In this document: positions 60,810 through 64,000 of the stretch, in pieces
Position numbering within the stretch: the stretch's first letter is position 1
How the letters are laid out: each line of letters begins with the position of its first letter
Origin: PALSA-600 sp963842335
Lineage (GTDB): Bacteria; Actinomycetota; Thermoleophilia; Gaiellales; Gaiellaceae
Length of the DNA: 64,000 nucleotides
Direction of reading: 5' to 3'
NCBI GenBank assembly: GCA_963842335.1
Contig: CAWJGF010000010.1
Span: 533,962-597,961, forward strand
Position numbers and translations under genes: made by a program
The notes under the pieces: generated by a model
Seen by the model: only the letters and a program-made list of their open reading frames with translations
What the model was told of the DNA's origin: nothing
The model's database searches: none

Positions 60810-61052
60810 GTGAGCAACGTCACCCTCTTCCACGGGCAGGGCTGCTCGCTCTGCGAACGAGCCCGCGAGCAGGTCGCGAGGCTCCAGGGCACGCTCGGCT
60901 TCGCCTACGAGGAGGTCGACATCACGGGGGACGCCGAGTTGGAAGCCCGTTACCGCGAGTGGCTGCCGGTGGTGGAGGTCGACGGAGAGCGGGCGTTCGT
61001 CTACTACATCGATGAGGCTGCGCTCACCCGAAAGGTGTCACAAGCTTCCTAG
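60810..61052 (+). CDS. Glutaredoxin-like (DUF836) protein
   Basis: The protein has 80 residues. A thioredoxin-like fold carries the redox pair in HGQGCSLCERAREQV (CSLC) and the conserved WLPVVEVDGERAF (cis-Pro region). GTG 60810 follows the gdhA stop by 13 bases. It precedes rex, and a similar glutaredoxin-rex-hemA neighbourhood is known in actinobacteria, although hemA is absent here. The stop codon lies inside an inverted repeat. Confidence 0.85.
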   Translation: MSNVTLFHGQGCSLCERAREQVARLQGTLGFAYEEVDITGDAELEARYREWLPVVEVDGERAFVYYIDEAALTRKVSQAS

Positions 61053-61061
61053 TTTGTGACA
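61036..61061. promoter_or_regulatory. Inverted repeat TGTCACAA-10-TTGTGACA upstream of rex
   Basis: Perfect 8-bp arms flank 10 bases (61036-61043 and 61054-61061) and lie about 43 bases upstream of the rex start. Each arm resembles a Rex half-site (TTGTGA), but the arms point outwards relative to the classical TTGTG-8-CACAA order. It may be a Rex autoregulation site or a small terminator. Confidence 0.45.
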
Positions 61062-61103
61062 AGCCGACGGTTGGATTGAAGCCTTCGGGCACAATGGCTC
61101 GTG

Positions 61104-61751
61104 ATGTTGCAAGCACAGTCGAACGGAGCCGCTCCCGACCGCCTCACCGTCGGAGTCGCAGCCCGTCTTTCGCGATACCTGCAGGTTCTCTCGCAGGCGA
61201 AGAAGATGGGGAAGGACCGCATCTCCTCACAGGAGATCGCCGACTACACGAACATCAACGCGACCCAGATTCGCCGTGATCTGTCCAATTTCGGGAAGTT
61301 CGGGAAGCGCGGCGTCGGCTATTCGATCGACTCCCTCCTCGGGGAGATCCGGAAGATCCTTCGCACGCAGGGCCAGCACAACATCGCGCTCGTCGGCGCC
61401 GGCCGTCTTGGCCAGGCGATCGCGAGCTCAGCGATCTTCGCCGAGCACGGCATCAACATCGCCGCGGTCTTCGATACCGACGAGGCCCGGATCGGTCACG
61501 AGATCGGTGGGGCGAAGATCGAGGACGAGAGCAGGCTGAAGGACGTCGTTCGCGACAAGAACATCGTCGTCGGCGTCCTCGCCGTTCCGCCGGGAGCCGC
61601 GCAAAAGGTCGCCGACGACCTCGTTGGGGCCGGCGTGCGCATCATCTTCAACTACTCCGAAGCGCTCCTCGACGTTCCGAGTGACGTGACGGTGCACACC
61701 TCGAATCCCGCGGTCGAGCTGCTGCACGCGCTGTACTTCCACCTGGCGTAG
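61104..61751 (+). CDS. rex: Redox-sensing transcriptional repressor Rex
   Basis: The protein has 215 residues. Rex senses the NADH/NAD ratio. The N-terminal winged helix covers LSRYLQVLSQAKKMGKDRIS and INATQIRRDLSNFGKFGKRG; the Rossmann domain has NIALVGAGRLGQAIASS, and the end HALYFHLA swaps between subunits. ATG 61104 is preferred to GTG 61101 because CACAAT (61090-61095) lies 8 bases before it. Neighbours gdhA and a glutaredoxin-like gene fit redox control. Confidence 0.95.
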   Translation: MLQAQSNGAAPDRLTVGVAARLSRYLQVLSQAKKMGKDRISSQEIADYTNINATQIRRDLSNFGKFGKRGVGYSIDSLLGEIRKILRTQGQHNIALVGAGRLGQAIASSAIFAEHGINIAAVFDTDEARIGHEIGGAKIEDESRLKDVVRDKNIVVGVLAVPPGAAQKVADDLVGAGVRIIFNYSEALLDVPSDVTVHTSNPAVELLHALYFHLA

Positions 61752-61769
61752 CGGGCGGAGGGCGGCGCC

Positions 61770-63011
61770 GTGCGGATCCTGATCTGGCACGGATACCTGC
61801 TCGGCGGCACCGGGTCGAACGTGTACACGCGCGCGCTCGCACGCGAATGGACGCGCGCCGGGCACGACGTCGTCGTCGTGTGCCAGGAACGCGCTCCCGA
61901 GCAGTACGACCTCGGCGGCGCGCAAGTCGTCGTCCCCGAGTTGCCTGGTGGTCTTCTGCCGACGTTCGTCATGGATCGCTATGAGGGCCTCCGGCCGAAG
62001 TTCCTGCAGGATTTCACCGCCGCGGAGCAGGCCGCGTATGTCGACGCGAACGCGGCTGCGTTGCGCGAGCTCGGTCCGGCCGACCTCGTGTTCGCGAACC
62101 ATGTGCTGATGGGTGCGCCGGTCGGCGCGGCATCGGGCATGCCGTTCCGCGTCAAGGCGCATGGCTCGGAGCTCGAGTACTCCATGCGCGGCCGTCCCGC
62201 CCTCGCGGAGTGGGGGCGCGAGACGCTCGCGCACGCAGAGGCGACGTTCGTCGGCTCGCATCACATTCGCGCGGTGCTCGAAGACGTCGTCGGGCAGGTC
62301 GAGCACGTGCACGAGGTCCCGCCTGGCGTCGACGTCGACCAGTTCGTGCTCCAGGACCGCGACGACGCGCTTGCAGCGCTCGTCGAAGAGGCGCGACGCG
62401 ATGCGCCGAATCCCGGTAACCGTGAAGAGCGCCAGCCCGACGCAGGGAACGCCGAGCGCCTCGCTCACTTCTTCGCGAGCGGTGCGCCGACCGTCGTCTA
62501 CTTCGGCAAGCTGATCGAGCAGAAAGGAGTGCAGGTGCTGCTCGAGGCGATGCACGACGTCGATGCACGCCTCCTCATCGTCGGCTTCGGGCCCGAGCGC
62601 GCCCGCTTCGAGCAAGCCGCACCGCCTCGGACGCTCTTCACAGGTCCGCTCGAGCACCGGCACCTCGTGCATCTGCTGCCGCTGGCCGACGTCACAGTCG
62701 TCCCGTCCATCTTTCCCGAGGCGTTCGGGATGGTCGCCGCCGAAGCCGCCGCGGCCGGCTCGCCCCCGCTGGTTGCGCGCCATTCGGGCCTCGCCGAGGT
62801 CGCCGCCGGCATCGAGGTGGAATACCCCGAGCGCCTCCGCCACCTCGCGTCGTTCGAGACAGGCGACGCCGCCGACCTTGCGCGGAAGCTCAACGAGATC
62901 CTCGGCCTTTCGCGCGCCGACCACGACGAGCTGAGCGTCGCAGCCCGCCGCGCCGTCGTCGAGCGCTGGTCGTGGGCCAGCGTCGCGCAGCGACTGCTCG
63001 CGCCGGTCTAG
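61770..63011 (+). CDS. GT4-type glycosyltransferase
   Basis: The protein has 413 residues, GT-B fold. The N-terminal domain starts WHGYLLGGTGSNVYTRALA; the C-terminal domain has VVYFGKLIEQKGVQVLLEA, VGFGPERARFE and the EX7E motif in PEAFGMVAAEAAAAG. Sugar donor and acceptor are unknown. An acidic insert near residues 190-230 (RDDALAALVEEARRDAPNPG) is unusual. GTG 61770 lies 18 bases after the rex stop. The TAG stop is part of structured repeat copy 2. Confidence 0.9.
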   Translation: MRILIWHGYLLGGTGSNVYTRALAREWTRAGHDVVVVCQERAPEQYDLGGAQVVVPELPGGLLPTFVMDRYEGLRPKFLQDFTAAEQAAYVDANAAALRELGPADLVFANHVLMGAPVGAASGMPFRVKAHGSELEYSMRGRPALAEWGRETLAHAEATFVGSHHIRAVLEDVVGQVEHVHEVPPGVDVDQFVLQDRDDALAALVEEARRDAPNPGNREERQPDAGNAERLAHFFASGAPTVVYFGKLIEQKGVQVLLEAMHDVDARLLIVGFGPERARFEQAAPPRTLFTGPLEHRHLVHLLPLADVTVVPSIFPEAFGMVAAEAAAAGSPPLVARHSGLAEVAAGIEVEYPERLRHLASFETGDAADLARKLNEILGLSRADHDELSVAARRAVVERWSWASVAQRLLAPV

Positions 63012-63174
63012 ATGGTTGGTGCCACGGGGGCGTGGGTTTGGGAGCGGATCCAGACCAAGCAGGAGGGTCGCATCGCCCATAGGACAGGCCGGAGTGTTCA
63101 AGGGCGAGGCAACACTCGTGCGCCGCGTCTGGGCCGTTCCCGGACGGGCGCAGTCGTGGCATCAACCATCTAGA
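63007..63174. repeat. Structured repeat element, copy 2 (candidate non-coding RNA)
   Basis: This 168-bp element is the second copy of the repeat at 25100-25266. Its ends pair over 20 bp (63007-63026 with 63155-63174, one G-U). Internal stems are GGTTTGG/CCAGACC, GAGTGTT/AACACTC and GTCTGGG/CCCGGAC. Between copies, pair changes are compensatory (A-T to C-G in the terminal stem, two T-A to C-G in the GAGTGTT stem). The left arm supplies the glycosyltransferase stop codon; the right arm abuts the -10 box of the next gene. Confidence 0.78.
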
Positions 63175-63180
63175 TACGCT
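63175..63180 (+). promoter_or_regulatory. -10 hexamer TACGCT of the carboxylate-amine ligase gene
   Basis: TACGCT directly follows the repeat element and ends 7 bases before ATG 63188. Any -35 contact would fall inside the right arm of the element. Confidence 0.45.
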
Positions 63181-63187
63181 GGCGCCG

Positions 63188-64000
63188 ATGGGCGAGGAAC
63201 AGCGCGTCTCCTGGCAGGAGCTCCTCGCGACCTCGCGCGCGGCGTTCGAGGGCGGCGCCGACTTCACGCTCGCGGTCGAGGAGGAGTTCGCGCTCCTCGA
63301 TCTGGAGAAGCTCGAGCTCACGGATCGCTTCGAGGACGTGTACGCGGCTGCGAGTCAGACCGACCTCGCGCCGAACATCGTCGGTGAGCTGATCGCCTCG
63401 GAGGTCGAGGTGCGCACGGGCCGTTGCGAGAGCTTCGGCGAAGCGGCGGCGGCGATGCAGGAACGCCGTGGGCAGCTCCACTCGGTCACGCGCGAGCTGC
63501 AGATCGGGCTCGGCGGCACGGGAGCGCATCCGTGGAGCCGCTGGCAGGACCAGCGCATCATCGACACTCCGCACTACCAGCGCAACGATCAGCTGCTGCG
63601 CTACGTCGTCTGGCGCAACAACACGTTTGGCCTGCACGTGCACGTGGGAATCGCAGGCGCCGACCGCGCGATTGCCGTGCACGACGCGCTGCGCAACTTC
63701 CTGCCCGAGTTGCTGGCGCTGTCTGCGAGCTCGCCGTTCGTCGAAGCCGTGAATACCGGCCTCCATTCCGCCCGAACCGAGATCTTCACGCGCATGTTCC
63801 CGCGCTGCGGCATCCCCGACGCGTATGGCAGCTGGCAGGGCTGGGAGGACTATGTCGCGTTTCTCTACCGCACGGGCTCGATCGCCGAGCACACTCAGAT
63901 CTGGTGGAGCGTGCGGCCGCACCTTGCGTATCCGACGATCGAGATCCGCATCTGCGACGGCCAGCCCGACCTCGCCGAGGCGCAGTCGCTCGCCGCCCTC
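63188..64000 (+). CDS. YbdK-type carboxylate-amine ligase (GCS2 family), partial
   Basis: The frame is open to the right edge; 271 codons are visible. The family belongs to the glutamate-cysteine ligase superfamily (GCS2); YbdK has weak gamma-glutamylcysteine synthesis activity. Seen are FTLAVEEEFALLDLEKLEL (ATP/metal-binding Glu cluster near residues 30-33), PNIVGELIASEVEVRTG, the GTGAHPWSRWQDQRI loop, NTFGLHVHVGI and IWWSVRPHLAYPTIEIRICD. All are typical. ATG 63188 fits the -10 box. The C-terminal third is outside the window. Confidence 0.9.
   Translation, partial: MGEEQRVSWQELLATSRAAFEGGADFTLAVEEEFALLDLEKLELTDRFEDVYAAASQTDLAPNIVGELIASEVEVRTGRCESFGEAAAAMQERRGQLHSVTRELQIGLGGTGAHPWSRWQDQRIIDTPHYQRNDQLLRYVVWRNNTFGLHVHVGIAGADRAIAVHDALRNFLPELLALSASSPFVEAVNTGLHSARTEIFTRMFPRCGIPDAYGSWQGWEDYVAFLYRTGSIAEHTQIWWSVRPHLAYPTIEIRICDGQPDLAEAQSLAAL

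Overview
The window is very GC-rich, gene-dense DNA from an actinobacterium. The order valS-folC-ndk-mreB...mreC-mreD-mrdA-rodA-RNase E/G-rplU-rpmA-obgE-nadD-rsfS is the backbone known from Streptomyces. A stand-alone 950-residue 2-oxoglutarate dehydrogenase E1 and many leaderless-looking promoters also fit. I infer a deep-branching lineage such as Thermoleophilia, but there is no 16S rRNA here to prove it. Two essential genes (valS near 1929, RNase E near 19270) each carry one extra G/C base, which looks more like assembly error than true pseudogenes.

Layout. 1-22.5 kb: end of a gamma-glutamyltransferase, then the valS-to-rsfS block for translation, folate, cell-wall elongation, RNA decay, ribosome assembly and NAD synthesis. 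The mre cluster is split by a 2.3 kb insert (two GNAT proteins, an ArsR regulator and an SRPBCC protein). 22.5-25.3 kb: an accessory-looking cassette with a PD-(D/E)XK homing-type nuclease whose frame runs through a tRNA-Ala(GGC) gene, a short leader ORF, a tetracycline-type ribosomal protection GTPase, and a 167-bp structured repeat. 25.3-32.8 kb: a membrane GGDEF-EAL protein, a peroxiredoxin, a LysR regulator with a short upstream ORF, a DUF1028 protein, and several small secreted or membrane proteins. 32.8-41.3 kb: sucA, a Pro/Asn-rich exported protein, a membrane diguanylate cyclase, a secreted DMFase-beta-like protein and a DUF1360 protein. 41.3-51 kb: uvrB, stress-type membrane proteins, a phosphoesterase, a ribbon-helix-helix protein, an AI-2E-type permease, a CHRD protein, and uvrA under a LexA-type box. 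51-54.3 kb: a reverse-strand DUF2520-panC-panB operon and a forward FmdB/type-4 UDG pair. 54.6-64 kb: tsaE-tsaB-rimI-tsaD, an exported subtilase, glutamate dehydrogenase, a glutaredoxin-like protein, rex, a glycosyltransferase, a second copy of the structured repeat, and the start of a YbdK-type carboxylate-amine ligase.

The most unusual signal is the pair of structured repeats (25100-25266 and 63007-63174). They share a long terminal helix with compensatory changes between copies, lie flush against gene 3' ends, and supply the TAG stop codons of the abutting genes. They look like a mobile or regulatory structured RNA without its own protein. A second window-wide signal is a TANNNT -10 hexamer placed 6-9 bases before the start codon of at least fifteen genes, which implies abundant leaderless mRNAs. 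No rRNA, CRISPR array, transposase or integrase was found.
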